Assembly: GCF_001467025.1 (NCBI RefSeq)
Contig: NZ_LNXV01000003.1
Coordinates: forward strand, 62,001-126,000
Reading direction: 5' to 3'
Source of the DNA: Legionella brunensis
Lineage (GTDB): Bacteria > Pseudomonadota > Gammaproteobacteria > Legionellales > Legionellaceae
DNA length: 64,000 nt
Every line of letters begins with the position of its first letter. Within the stretch, counting starts at the first letter, position 1. The position numbers were made by a program, and so were the translations under genes. The notes below the pieces were generated by a model. The model searched no databases. It saw nothing but the letters and a program-made list of their open reading frames with translations, and was not told the origin of the DNA. Shown here piece by piece: positions 44,501 through 53,214 of this stretch.

Positions 44501-45303
44501 TTTTATCGGCTCTGGCGCTAAGTGGTGGCATCTATGCTTTGGCCGGAACTTTTGCCGGTTTAATATCTGGAATTCTAGGGATTGGTGGCGGTATCATTGT
44601 TGTCCCTTCTTTGCTATTTATTTTTTATAGAAACCCTGCTTTTCCGCCAGAGTTAATTATGCATATGGCAGCAGGAACATCCCTGGCTGTCATGGTTTTT
44701 ACAACGCAATCCTCTTTACGAGCCCATGCTAAAGCTAATGGTATCTTATGGGATGTCTATAAGCGATTGTGCCCAGGGATTGTGCTTGGGACGATTGGGG
44801 GTGCTTTATTAGCCAATCAACTACCAACCAACTGGCTCAAAATATTATTAGGACTATTTTTGCTAGGGATAGCAATCAAAATGTTACTCAATATTCATGT
44901 TACACCCGCGCAAAAATCACCAAAATTATGGAGTACCAGAGCCATTAGTTTTTTAATTGGTTTGAATTCTGGTTTATTAGGCATTGGCGGTGGAACTTTA
45001 ATTATCCCCTATCTTAGTTATTGCGGCTTGGAGTTACGTAAAATTATTCCTCTTTCAACCTTGTGTACCATGACTGTAGCACTATTAGGTGCACTGACTT
45101 TTATAATTGCTGGTAGTCAAGAGAGTCAGTTGCCTGTTTATAGTACGGGTTATGTTTACTGGCCTGCAGTAATTTGTTTAGCTGTCTTAAGCAGTGTTTT
45201 TGCCCCTGTAGGAGCAAGGATGACTTATATTGTCCCAGTTAAACAATTGAAGTATGGCTTTATTATTATTTTATTTTTGTCGGCAATCAATTTACTCATT
45301 TAA
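44497..45303 (+). CDS. TauE/SafE family anion exporter
   Basis: A 268-aa inner-membrane protein with about eight helices. Each half carries the family glycine-rich motif: GLISGILGIGGGIIVVPSLLF and NSGLLGIGGGTLIIPYLSY. Members export sulfite, sulfoacetate or related small anions; substrate unknown here. It overlaps ptsP by four bases and lies 20 bp before lgt, so it has been placed inside the conserved rppH-ptsP-lgt-thyA run. Confidence 0.93.
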   Translation: MILSALALSGGIYALAGTFAGLISGILGIGGGIIVVPSLLFIFYRNPAFPPELIMHMAAGTSLAVMVFTTQSSLRAHAKANGILWDVYKRLCPGIVLGTIGGALLANQLPTNWLKILLGLFLLGIAIKMLLNIHVTPAQKSPKLWSTRAISFLIGLNSGLLGIGGGTLIIPYLSYCGLELRKIIPLSTLCTMTVALLGALTFIIAGSQESQLPVYSTGYVYWPAVICLAVLSSVFAPVGARMTYIVPVKQLKYGFIIILFLSAINLLI

Positions 45304-45323
45304 AATTAGCTTGAGGTTATTGG

Positions 45324-46094
45324 ATGTTAATATTCCCTGAGATAGACCCGGTGGCCTTTTCAATAGGTCCCCTTAAAGTACATTGGTATGGTTTAATGTA
45401 TCTTTTTGGTTTTCTTAGCGCCTGGGGTTTAGCACGTTGGCGGGCGCATCATTACCATTTGGATTGGACTGCTGAGCAAATAGGCGATTTAATTTTTTAT
45501 GCGGCTTTGGGTGTCATTATTGGCGGAAGAGTGGGATATATGCTTTTCTACAATACAGAGCTATTGTTTACCAAGCCCTGGATATTGTTTAAATTATGGG
45601 AAGGAGGCATGTCCTTTCATGGGGGATTGCTGGGTGTTGCGGTGGCTCTATGGTTATTTTCCCGTAAAGTAAAAAAGCCTTTTCTAGAAGTGGGTGACTT
45701 TATTGCCCCCTTAGTTCCTTTAGGATTGGCGGCAGGCCGTGCTGGAAATTTTATTAACGGTGAATTGTGGGGGCGAGTTTCGGACGTTCCCTGGGCTATG
45801 GTATTTCCAAACTCAGATGGTGAGCCACGTCATCCTTCTCAATTATATGAAATGGGATTGGAGGGGGTTCTCTTATTTATTGTTGTCTGGTGGTATGCTG
45901 CAAAGCCTCGGCCGGCAGGATGTGTTTCGGCGGTATTTTTAATAGGTTATGCGGTTTGCCGATTGATTGCTGAGTGTTTCCGACAACCTGATGTTCAGCT
46001 TGGATTTGTTGCCTTTAATTGGCTTACTATGGGACAATTATTATCTATTCCAATGCTGATAGCTGGATTATGGTTATGGTGGGCTAAACGATGA
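45324..46094 (+). CDS. lgt: Prolipoprotein diacylglyceryl transferase
   Basis: Transfers diacylglycerol from phosphatidylglycerol to the lipobox cysteine of prelipoproteins in the inner membrane. The 256-aa protein has about seven helices, [14 protein letters not shown] (with the essential histidine) and the Lgt signature [26 protein letters not shown] precedes the ATG. Its stop overlaps the thyA start in ATGA. Confidence 0.97.
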   Translation: MLIFPEIDPVAFSIGPLKVHWYGLMYLFGFLSAWGLARWRAHHYHLDWTAEQIGDLIFYAALGVIIGGRVGYMLFYNTELLFTKPWILFKLWEGGMSFHGGLLGVAVALWLFSRKVKKPFLEVGDFIAPLVPLGLAAGRAGNFINGELWGRVSDVPWAMVFPNSDGEPRHPSQLYEMGLEGVLLFIVVWWYAAKPRPAGCVSAVFLIGYAVCRLIAECFRQPDVQLGFVAFNWLTMGQLLSIPMLIAGLWLWWAKR

Positions 46095-46885
46095 GAGCAT
46101 ATTTAAAACTGTTAGAGCATATCCTTGAACATGGCGCTGAGAAAACTGACAGAACAGGGACAGGTACGCTTTCTGTTTTTGGTTATCAAATGCGTTTCAA
46201 GTTAGATGAAGGATTTCCTTTAGTCACGACAAAAAAACTGCATACCCGCAGCATTATTCATGAATTACTATGGTTTTTGCGAGGTGATACCAACATTGCT
46301 TATCTCAATGAAAATGGTGTAACCATTTGGGACGAATGGGCTGACAGCGCTGGTGACCTCGGTCCCGTCTATGGACGTCAATGGCGTTCTTGGCCAACAG
46401 TGGATGGTCGCTCGATTGACCAACTCTCAGAGGTACTACAGCAAATTAAAGCTAATCCGGATTCACGGCGCTTATTAGTTAGTGCCTGGAATGTTGGAGA
46501 GCTAGATAAAATGGCCTTGATGCCTTGCCATGCTTTGTTTCAATTTTATGTCGCCGATAAGCGCTTGTCTTGCCAATTATACCAACGCTCAGCCGATGTG
46601 TTTTTGGGTGTTCCTTTTAATATCGCATCCTATGCTCTCTTGACGCATATGGTGGCGCAACAATGTAATCTCGATGTGGGTGATTTTATTTGGACTGGCG
46701 GCGATTGCCATTTGTATTCCAATCACTTGGTACAAGCTCGCACCCAACTCGAACGAACACCATTACCATTGCCCCAGTTAGAAATTAAGCGTAAGCCTGC
46801 ATCACTTTTTGAGTATGAGTTTGCCGATTTTGAATTCCTCAACTATCAGGCACACCCAACAATCAAAGCGCCCATTGCTGTTTAA
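46091..46885 (+). CDS. thyA: Thymidylate synthase
   Basis: Makes dTMP from dUMP with methylene-tetrahydrofolate as carbon donor and reductant. The 264-aa length equals the E. coli enzyme. The nucleophile lies in [12 protein letters not shown], followed by [22 protein letters not shown] and [12 protein letters not shown] for substrate binding. Last gene of the run starting at rppH. Confidence 0.97.
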   Translation: MRAYLKLLEHILEHGAEKTDRTGTGTLSVFGYQMRFKLDEGFPLVTTKKLHTRSIIHELLWFLRGDTNIAYLNENGVTIWDEWADSAGDLGPVYGRQWRSWPTVDGRSIDQLSEVLQQIKANPDSRRLLVSAWNVGELDKMALMPCHALFQFYVADKRLSCQLYQRSADVFLGVPFNIASYALLTHMVAQQCNLDVGDFIWTGGDCHLYSNHLVQARTQLERTPLPLPQLEIKRKPASLFEYEFADFEFLNYQAHPTIKAPIAV

Positions 46886-46910
46886 ATTTATAGGAATAAA
46901 AACAGGCTGG

Positions 46911-47678
46911 CTATAAAGAAAAAATGTCCTCATCTCGTTGATACCCAGAGGACATTATTTCTTCATCTTGTTGATAACCTAAAGAAACTGTTGTTACGCG
47001 AGAGGAAACTGGGTTGCTGTTTCTCTCATATGAAAAAAAAGTGTAAGGTGTTTTGGTTTCACAAAAAGAAGAATACCTGTTCTCGATTCCTACCTTTAAT
47101 TGCCTTCCATAATTGGATTGCTTGTCCCAAATAACTTCCTGAGGTTGCAAATGTTGAAAGCACGTGTTGCTATCCTCTTCTTTAGAAGTTACATTAAGAA
47201 TATCAGCTATTTTATATTGATAAATTTTGTTCTTTTCTGGGAAGGATGAATGGTCTTCATAGATTAGCTCAGGATTCTTTGCAAGTTCATAATAAAAAAG
47301 AAGATCAGGAAGCATCTCTTCATTAGTTGGTGTGTAATGCCCGCTTTCATTACTGACGCATTTAAGTTTCCCATATTCAAAGATGAAATATCCTACAGAG
47401 GAAACCTTTTTACCATTGGCCAAATAGGAATGATGAAGAGATCCATCCGATGAAACAATAATTAAATTATCCAGAGTACGAACGAACATATAGGTGCCAT
47501 GGGCTACCTCACCTTGAGTGATAAATTTATTACCATTAAAGAATAATTGGTGTCGTTTACGTTCTTTATCAGAAAAGTATTTTGTATCTCCATCTCCGAG
47601 TTTCGCTTTAATTCTTTCCAGTTTTCGTTCAATGCGAAAACATTGCTTTTTTAAGGATATGCCGCGGGTATTCCTCAT
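46911..47678 (-). CDS. Orphan protein with IQM-like SGHY motif and acidic C-terminal repeats
   Basis: A 255-aa soluble protein. Residues 60-130 read as MFVRTLDNLIIVSSDG, then LHHSYLANGKKVSSVGYFIF and NESGHYTPTNE (S112-G-H-Y115). This order, HSSF/SYL, a glycine turn, and SGHY-x-PT, recalls the C-terminal domain of plant IQM (IQ-motif) proteins, a pattern I also associate with Legionella effectors. The C-terminus has two tandem 11-residue units, GYQQDEEIMSS and GYQRDEDIFSL, acidic and close to the end, fitting an E-block-type Dot/Icm signal. Both links are from recalled motif similarity. The start has no strong ribosome-binding site. Confidence 0.8.
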   Translation of the reverse strand: MRNTRGISLKKQCFRIERKLERIKAKLGDGDTKYFSDKERKRHQLFFNGNKFITQGEVAHGTYMFVRTLDNLIIVSSDGSLHHSYLANGKKVSSVGYFIFEYGKLKCVSNESGHYTPTNEEMLPDLLFYYELAKNPELIYEDHSSFPEKNKIYQYKIADILNVTSKEEDSNTCFQHLQPQEVIWDKQSNYGRQLKVGIENRYSSFCETKTPYTFFSYERNSNPVSSRVTTVSLGYQQDEEIMSSGYQRDEDIFSL

Positions 47679-48021
47679 GATAAGTTACTATCTGTATAAA
47701 ATTACATCAAATAATACAAAAAGAAACTTAAGAACATATTAATTTCGAGTAAAAATTGTTCTTTTTGATTTATTATTTTCTATTTTAAATGATTTTTGCC
47801 GGGTTTAGTGCCTAAAAAAATTACTTCTCGAGAGAAGGCGCTAGTTTGCGGATTAATCATCATGGCATAGGTAACAAAGTGAGGTATGCACAAATTTGCA
47901 TTCCGAAAAAGCCAGTTCTGATTATTTACAAATGAGGGGATTTTAATTGTGAAATACTAATAGCAAAAAGATGTAATATAAAATAACATATTGTTTTTAA
48001 ATTATAATTTAGGAGATAGCT
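47679..48021. other. AT-rich intergenic region
   Basis: About 340 bp between divergent orphan genes. No RNA gene, repeat or longer reading frame was found. A TAATAT (47974-47979) with a TTGTGA at 47947-47952 is spaced too widely (21 bp) for a good sigma-70 promoter. TAGGAGATAGC just before 48022 is the ribosome-binding site of the small downstream gene. Confidence 0.5.
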
Positions 48022-48270
48022 ATGGGCATTTCAAGTTCGCGGTCAGCATATATCGAGAAGCAGGAGACGCATGTTCGTCGTCAGCTAAAGGAAGATCCAC
48101 GGGCAAGTTATCTGAAGAAACAGGGTTATAGCAATGCACAGCTGCTTGGAAAATTTAGACAAGAGTATAACAATCCAAATTGGAGAAGTGGTGACCGAAA
48201 GGATGCTTATATTTCACGAAGCAAAATGGCAGAAGCTGAACGGCATACGCCCTCTAACTTTAAATATTAA
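48022..48270 (+). CDS. Small orphan protein with myristoylation-like N-terminus
   Basis: Not recognised. An 82-aa basic, hydrophilic protein with a clear ribosome-binding site (TAGGAGATAGC). It starts MGISSSRSAY, which fits the eukaryotic N-myristoylation pattern: Gly2, a permitted residue 3, Ser at position 6. The rest is rich in R, K, Q and Y with no membrane helix or cysteines. If delivered into host cells it could be lipidated there; that is inference from the pattern only. A short hairpin (AAGGGT/ACCCTT) follows the stop. Confidence 0.7.
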   Translation: MGISSSRSAYIEKQETHVRRQLKEDPRASYLKKQGYSNAQLLGKFRQEYNNPNWRSGDRKDAYISRSKMAEAERHTPSNFKY

Positions 48271-48425
48271 AAAGGGTGTTGAATGACCCTTATACTTGCT
48301 GAAAAAAATATAAGCGTCCCAAGATCATAGGAGTTGTTCATCCATTAGTTGTAATGGCTGGAGTATTTACTCTTGTGATACTAGTAGAGGCTTTCCGGAT
48401 AGCTTCTAAATGAGATAATCATGAG

Positions 48426-50462
48426 TTATGGACCATAGGCTTTTACATTATCTTTACCCGCCTGCTTTGCCGCGTAAAGAGCATGATCAGCAGACTTGAT
48501 TATCTCTTCAATGGAAGCACCATGTTTTATTGCTTCTGCTACCCCAATTGAAATGGTAATGTTAGTTAACGGATTGCCTTTAAAATATATTGATATATTT
48601 TTTATCTTTTCACGAAGCTCTTCCATCTTATTCATGGCATTGTTTAATGTCGTATTTAACAATACGACAACAAATTCTTCTCCACCGAAACGTACGGAAA
48701 TGTCACTTTCACGGAAACTGTCGTTTAATAATTTTCCTATCGCTTTGAGTAACTCATCTCCCGCTAAATGGCTGTAATTATCATTAAATTTCTTGAAATT
48801 ATCGATATCCAACATCGCTACACATAATGTCCCTTTTTCCCGAGCAATTCGAATTAATTCCCGTGATAAAATATCATTTAAATAACGTCGATTATATAAA
48901 TTAGTTAATGGGTCATGTAATGACAACTCGCTCAATGACACGCGCAGATTAATATTGGCAATGGCAAGCTTAACAATATTCCCAAAAGAATTAGCCATGT
49001 CTTGTTGGTGTTGTGTTAATTTTTTATCTTTCGGCGCTAACAGGTGGATAACACCTATCAATTCATTTTGTACCATAAGTGGTAACGCCATATATCCTCC
49101 TTGAGGAGAGGTTTTATAATGGGAACAAGGCACTGATTTATTGGGATCATCAACCACATGGGTGGTTGCCTCACGGATTGAAAAGCAGTCTATAGGAAGA
49201 AATATGTTTGGTAATAATTGTTCTCTTCCCCACACGACTACTGTTTCCATTTGATTGATTGTTTTATTGTAAATTGATAAACCGCCACTTAAGTCAGGAA
49301 ATAAATCTTGGGCAATTAAATTGATTCGTGGATAAGCTTCTTCTGCTGTAATGCAGATTTGTAGTGAGCGATTTAGTTTATTTAATAAACTTTCATCATG
49401 TTCCAATAATTTCAATTCATTTAAAGTTTCCATCGTTTTTTCATTCAACTGTCGCATTTTTTCTTCATTTTGAATGCGATCACTTACGTCCTTCATTTGT
49501 ATAATAAAATTAATTGGTTCTCCCTGCTCATCACGTATTAGGCTCGCACTGACCATTCCCCAGATTATACTACCATCTTTTCGAACAAAACGTTTTTCCA
49601 TATGGGAAATTCGTAATTCACCTTGAAGGAGTTTATTCATCGCATCTTGAGTCATAGGCACGTCATCAAGATAAGTAATTTCCAACATATTTTGGTTACG
49701 CAACTCTTCATCACTGTAACCTAAAATCTCTTGCAGTGTACGATTGGCGTGGATGCATTTTCCTTTAGGGGAGACAATGGCCATGCCAATGGGTGCATTT
49801 TCAATAGTATTGCGAAAACTCTCTTCGCTGCGTCTTAAATCAGATAAAAGATTTGAACTATATATTTCGAGATAAATTGATCTCATTAAAAATTGATTGG
49901 CATCTCTCATTCCATAGATCACTACAGCCACATAAAGCAATGTCGCCATAAGCAAGGTAAATGACAGTGAAGGAGTAATAGATACTGATAAAAAAATCAA
50001 GAGCAACCAAATTGGTATCATAAAAGCGATGTAAGCGCTATGCATTGTTAACAATTTAGCTGCAGGCGCTGCAAGCAAACCAATGAGATAGACAAAAATT
50101 GCTATGCGGTGCAGAGGATCATCTACATAGAGAAACAGCAACCCTCCTAAAGTCCATAAAATACCCGATTGCAGGTTATTCACTATAAAATATTTTTTCC
50201 AGAAAGTTGGATGAAATAAACCATCCTGTTTTTTTCGACGATAATAATGAAATAAAAACAAACCTCTTAGCACATGATTGAAAACAAACATCAATAACAT
50301 CCATATTATTACCAAAAATTTGTTATTTACTGGATTCCAGATCAATGCGACAAAGATGAGGCTTGCAAAAAAATCAGCAATAATTAAAACATAAAAATTC
50401 TTATATGACTCGGCTATAAGCTTATTTTCGATTTGAGATTTTGTAATGCCCGGGAAGTTCAT
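48426..50462 (-). CDS. Membrane PAS-GAF-GGDEF diguanylate cyclase
   Basis: A 678-aa signalling protein. Residues 1-190 contain about six membrane helices; a PAS domain follows (about 215-335, with NAPIGMAIVSPKGKCIHANR and a PAC segment), then a GAF domain (about 350-505) and a C-terminal GGDEF domain. The active-site motif is GGEEF in RFGGEEFVVVL. Five residues before it is RESD, the RxxD inhibitory site, so the cyclase can probably bind its product c-di-GMP. There is no EAL domain. Input ligands unknown. Monocistronic. Confidence 0.95.
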   Translation of the reverse strand: MNFPGITKSQIENKLIAESYKNFYVLIIADFFASLIFVALIWNPVNNKFLVIIWMLLMFVFNHVLRGLFLFHYYRRKKQDGLFHPTFWKKYFIVNNLQSGILWTLGGLLFLYVDDPLHRIAIFVYLIGLLAAPAAKLLTMHSAYIAFMIPIWLLLIFLSVSITPSLSFTLLMATLLYVAVVIYGMRDANQFLMRSIYLEIYSSNLLSDLRRSEESFRNTIENAPIGMAIVSPKGKCIHANRTLQEILGYSDEELRNQNMLEITYLDDVPMTQDAMNKLLQGELRISHMEKRFVRKDGSIIWGMVSASLIRDEQGEPINFIIQMKDVSDRIQNEEKMRQLNEKTMETLNELKLLEHDESLLNKLNRSLQICITAEEAYPRINLIAQDLFPDLSGGLSIYNKTINQMETVVVWGREQLLPNIFLPIDCFSIREATTHVVDDPNKSVPCSHYKTSPQGGYMALPLMVQNELIGVIHLLAPKDKKLTQHQQDMANSFGNIVKLAIANINLRVSLSELSLHDPLTNLYNRRYLNDILSRELIRIAREKGTLCVAMLDIDNFKKFNDNYSHLAGDELLKAIGKLLNDSFRESDISVRFGGEEFVVVLLNTTLNNAMNKMEELREKIKNISIYFKGNPLTNITISIGVAEAIKHGASIEEIIKSADHALYAAKQAGKDNVKAYGP

Positions 50463-50577
50463 TGAAAATTATCCTCATGCAAGTACCTTAATATAAAAAT
50501 AATAACAAACTTTGAGAAGAACGATTGATTTTTAGGAAATTGTCTAACAATCTCGCTACACTAGGCCCTGTAGAACC

Positions 50578-51264
50578 TTACTTCTCTACATGGTAAAGTT
50601 TTGAAAAAACTGTTGTGGTAATAGTTTGCCGTTGAATCAATCCTGCTACCAATAGAAATTGTGCGAAATAATAACTGAGCATAATAAGAATATTGCTGTA
50701 TTTATTTTCAGAAAATACAAATTGCATTAAGGCAAAGATAAAATCAGATACTAAAAATAAGCAAGCGCCGCTAATGATTAGCAAGGGATGTTGAATAACC
50801 AGAAATGCACTGAAAACCATAAAAGTGAGGAAACAAAGATAGACTGTAACGGGAATAGTCATTTTCCCAAGATAAGGTAGCATGTAGTAATAGCTTAAAA
50901 CGATGAATGCTAATACAGGAAGAAAATAGACTAGTCGTTTTAGTTGAAATTGCCCATCTTTGAAATACAGGGTGATGTAGGCACAATGCGCTAGCATAAA
51001 AAAAAGGATACCTATTTTAAGTGTCATATCTCCTGGAATCGTTAGACTGATATCACCCAATAACGAAAATATTAATGCCGTGATTAGCAATTTTTTTGTA
51101 GTTATATTAACGTTCGATTGTAGAGCAATGACCATTAATAAAAAAATGGGAATGGGTTTTATGAAGCTAGTAAGAGGGTACTGAATAAATGGCAAGAGTC
51201 CTAAATAAAGGACGGAGCTTAAAAAGAAAAGTACGATGGATAATTTGGATATTCTTCCTGCCAT
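50578..51264 (-). CDS. YhhN/TMEM86 family membrane protein
   Basis: A 228-aa inner-membrane protein with about eight hydrophobic helices. It matches YhhN/lysoplasmalogenase proteins: FIKPIPIFLLM near the start, LIFSLLGDISL with the family GD, FFMLAHCAYITLYF, and GACLFLVSDFIFAL with the final SD. Animal TMEM86B cleaves lysoplasmalogens; the bacterial role is not settled. Monocistronic. Confidence 0.85.
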   Translation of the reverse strand: MAGRISKLSIVLFFLSSVLYLGLLPFIQYPLTSFIKPIPIFLLMVIALQSNVNITTKKLLITALIFSLLGDISLTIPGDMTLKIGILFFMLAHCAYITLYFKDGQFQLKRLVYFLPVLAFIVLSYYYMLPYLGKMTIPVTVYLCFLTFMVFSAFLVIQHPLLIISGACLFLVSDFIFALMQFVFSENKYSNILIMLSYYFAQFLLVAGLIQRQTITTTVFSKLYHVEK

Positions 51265-51458
51265 AATTTATTCCTTTCTGATTCTATTATTTTTTCTTCT
51301 AATAGATTAATTTTATTTAGCCTCCTTAATACTCGCAAGGGAGTCCCTCACCAGGCTAGAGGATGACAACCATTTCAACAAAGATCAGCCCACGATTTTG
51401 TAATTTTTTTAAAAACATGGTTTAATGTTGTCCGAATTGGGTTTTTTTGGATCGAAGT

Positions 51459-51728
51459 ATGAAAAAAATGGTTCTTCTTTTAATTGCAGCCATGTTTCTC
51501 TCTGTAGGTTATGCTAGCAAGCTTAGTAAATTTTTAAATAACATGGAAGCGGAAGATAAGGCGCGTCAACAACGAGAGTGGCAGCAAGATATGAATTTTA
51601 ACGATTTTGCTTTTAGGTTAGATAGACGTTATACCGATGATCATGGCCAACAATGTCGGGATTATGTTTTTAGATCACGCAGTAATCCTTACCGTCACGG
51701 CTACTATACGGTTTGTGATGAGCGTTAA
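51459..51728 (+). CDS. Small exported protein
   Basis: An 89-aa protein with a clear signal peptide (MKKMVLLLIAAMFLSVGYASK). The mature part is charged and has two cysteines, in QQCRDYVF and YYTVCDER, which may form a disulfide in the periplasm. The C-terminal pattern (CRDY...GYYTVC) faintly resembles the end of 17-kDa surface-antigen-like domains. Function not recognised. The ATG used is four codons after an in-frame TTG. A strong terminator follows. Confidence 0.75.
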   Translation: MKKMVLLLIAAMFLSVGYASKLSKFLNNMEAEDKARQQREWQQDMNFNDFAFRLDRRYTDDHGQQCRDYVFRSRSNPYRHGYYTVCDER

Positions 51729-51734
51729 AAGATT

Positions 51735-51763
51735 AAAATAAGCGAGGTATCCTCGCTTATTTT
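51735..51763. terminator. Bidirectional terminator
   Basis: AAAATAAGCGAGG and CCTCGCTTATTTT form a 13-bp stem with a 3-base loop, with A- and T-rich edges on both sides. It lies between convergent genes and overlaps the last codons of the methyltransferase gene on the minus strand. Confidence 0.85.
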
Positions 51764-52695
51764 TTATAGGCAATAACAGTGGGAAACATCTTCCCTCGAT
51801 CATAAAAAAATTCAATATTGGTATAACCAATCGTGGATAATTGATTTTTGGTCTGTTCTGTTGAGCGATAGCATTGGAACTTGGCATTTAAAATATCTAC
51901 AAAAATCATTTTTTGTAGTAGCAGATCCTGTTGATTAATGAAGGACATATCCCATTCACAATTTGCAGTTAATGAGGGCGGGGGAGTTAAGAAACTAGTG
52001 ACTAGCTTTCCACCTGGCTTTAAGGCGTTATAAAAGATTTGAAATAAGGCGGTTACTTTTGCATCATCGGGCTCATAGATAGTAAGGCCATTGCTGGAAA
52101 TTAAATCGAATTCATTATGAAGGTCTATGTGCCACGCATCGGCTTGATAAAGTTTAAGGCAATGAGATAACTTAAATTGATTGGCTAGATTTTTTGCATC
52201 ATTTAAAGCTTGATGATCATAATCAAAACCAATGAGGCTAATGTTTTTAACTTGATTTAATCGAAGATAAAGTAGCTCACTCATCATCCCACAGGGGACA
52301 CAGGCCAATTTTGCCCCATTGATAACGACTTTTTGGTTCTCTCTTAGAAATATTTCAAAACGCTCTTGCGTAGCTAACATGGTTGGCGCTTTATTGAGAA
52401 TAAAATTCTCTAGAGCTGAAAAAGATTCCTCACGGTTATTTTTGCCAGTTTTGCGCCCATGGAGTGGGTGCGTAACCATATAGTGAGTCCAATAACCATT
52501 AATACCACGATTTTGCAATAGGAAACGTCCAAAATCGAATTCTTGAAGTCGTGCAAGAACGCCTAGCTGCTGCTCTAAAACTTCTATAGGTTTCTCTTCT
52601 TGTCTAAGCCTGTTGCTAATGTTTTGAACACAAGCTTCTAGTGATTCATTGCTACTAGCATGAGAAATTAGTTGTTGTTCAATGAACTCTGTCAT
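51757..52695 (-). CDS. Class I SAM-dependent methyltransferase
   Basis: A 312-aa soluble protein. The N-terminal 120 residues are helical and not recognised. The Rossmann core shows LACVPCGMMSELLYL (an altered SAM loop with little glycine), LIGFDYDHQALNDAKNLA (acidic ribose-binding residue after strand 2), LYQADAWHI, FDLISSNGLTIYEP and ALKPGGKLVTSFLTPP. The altered loop sets it apart from common small-molecule methyltransferases. Substrate unknown. Monocistronic. Confidence 0.85.
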   Translation of the reverse strand: MTEFIEQQLISHASSNESLEACVQNISNRLRQEEKPIEVLEQQLGVLARLQEFDFGRFLLQNRGINGYWTHYMVTHPLHGRKTGKNNREESFSALENFILNKAPTMLATQERFEIFLRENQKVVINGAKLACVPCGMMSELLYLRLNQVKNISLIGFDYDHQALNDAKNLANQFKLSHCLKLYQADAWHIDLHNEFDLISSNGLTIYEPDDAKVTALFQIFYNALKPGGKLVTSFLTPPPSLTANCEWDMSFINQQDLLLQKMIFVDILNAKFQCYRSTEQTKNQLSTIGYTNIEFFYDRGKMFPTVIAYKK

Positions 52696-52812
52696 GAGTA
52701 TTGCTCAAACTATTTTGCTTTACGCAAAAGCATACCATAGTCTTTTGTGAAGTTGTCCTATTAGACAGAAGTTATTTGGCTTTTATTGCCTTAAGAAGCT
52801 CGTGAAACTTAG

Positions 52813-53214
52813 CTATTTTGCAGTAAACAAATTGCGTATAGTGTTAGGGATAGCAATGGATTTATTTTCTAAATAATTAACCCAGACAATTTTACTCGTG
52901 CCCTGGGTCATTAAAGTTTGATTTTGGTAAATTTCGTGATCCATCATAATGCTCGTATTTCCAAGACTATGAATGCTACTTACTAACGTGAGGATAGCTG
53001 GATAAACAATAGGCTTTAGAAAGGTACAACCCACGTGAATGACAACAGGACCGATAGTTTGTTTCATATCTAAATGAAGACTCTCTAGCCATTCAATACG
53101 AGATTGCTGAAAATAATCGAAGTAACGTCCATTATTAACATGACCTAAGGCATCCATATCACCCCACTCAATGGAAAAAGTTCTTGTATGAACAGCAATT
53201 TTTTGTTCAGTCAT
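52813..53214 (-). CDS. Hotdog-fold acyl-CoA thioesterase
   Basis: A 133-aa 4HBT-type thioesterase. The signature is WGDMDALGHVNNGRYFDYFQQSR, with the catalytic aspartate and the HVNN turn, followed by HVGCTFLKPI and a MMDHEIYQN strand. Such enzymes hydrolyse acyl-CoA or 4-hydroxybenzoyl-CoA-like thioesters; specificity unknown. It overlaps the upstream priA by four bases and is probably cotranscribed. Confidence 0.9.
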   Translation of the reverse strand: MTEQKIAVHTRTFSIEWGDMDALGHVNNGRYFDYFQQSRIEWLESLHLDMKQTIGPVVIHVGCTFLKPIVYPAILTLVSSIHSLGNTSIMMDHEIYQNQTLMTQGTSKIVWVNYLENKSIAIPNTIRNLFTAK

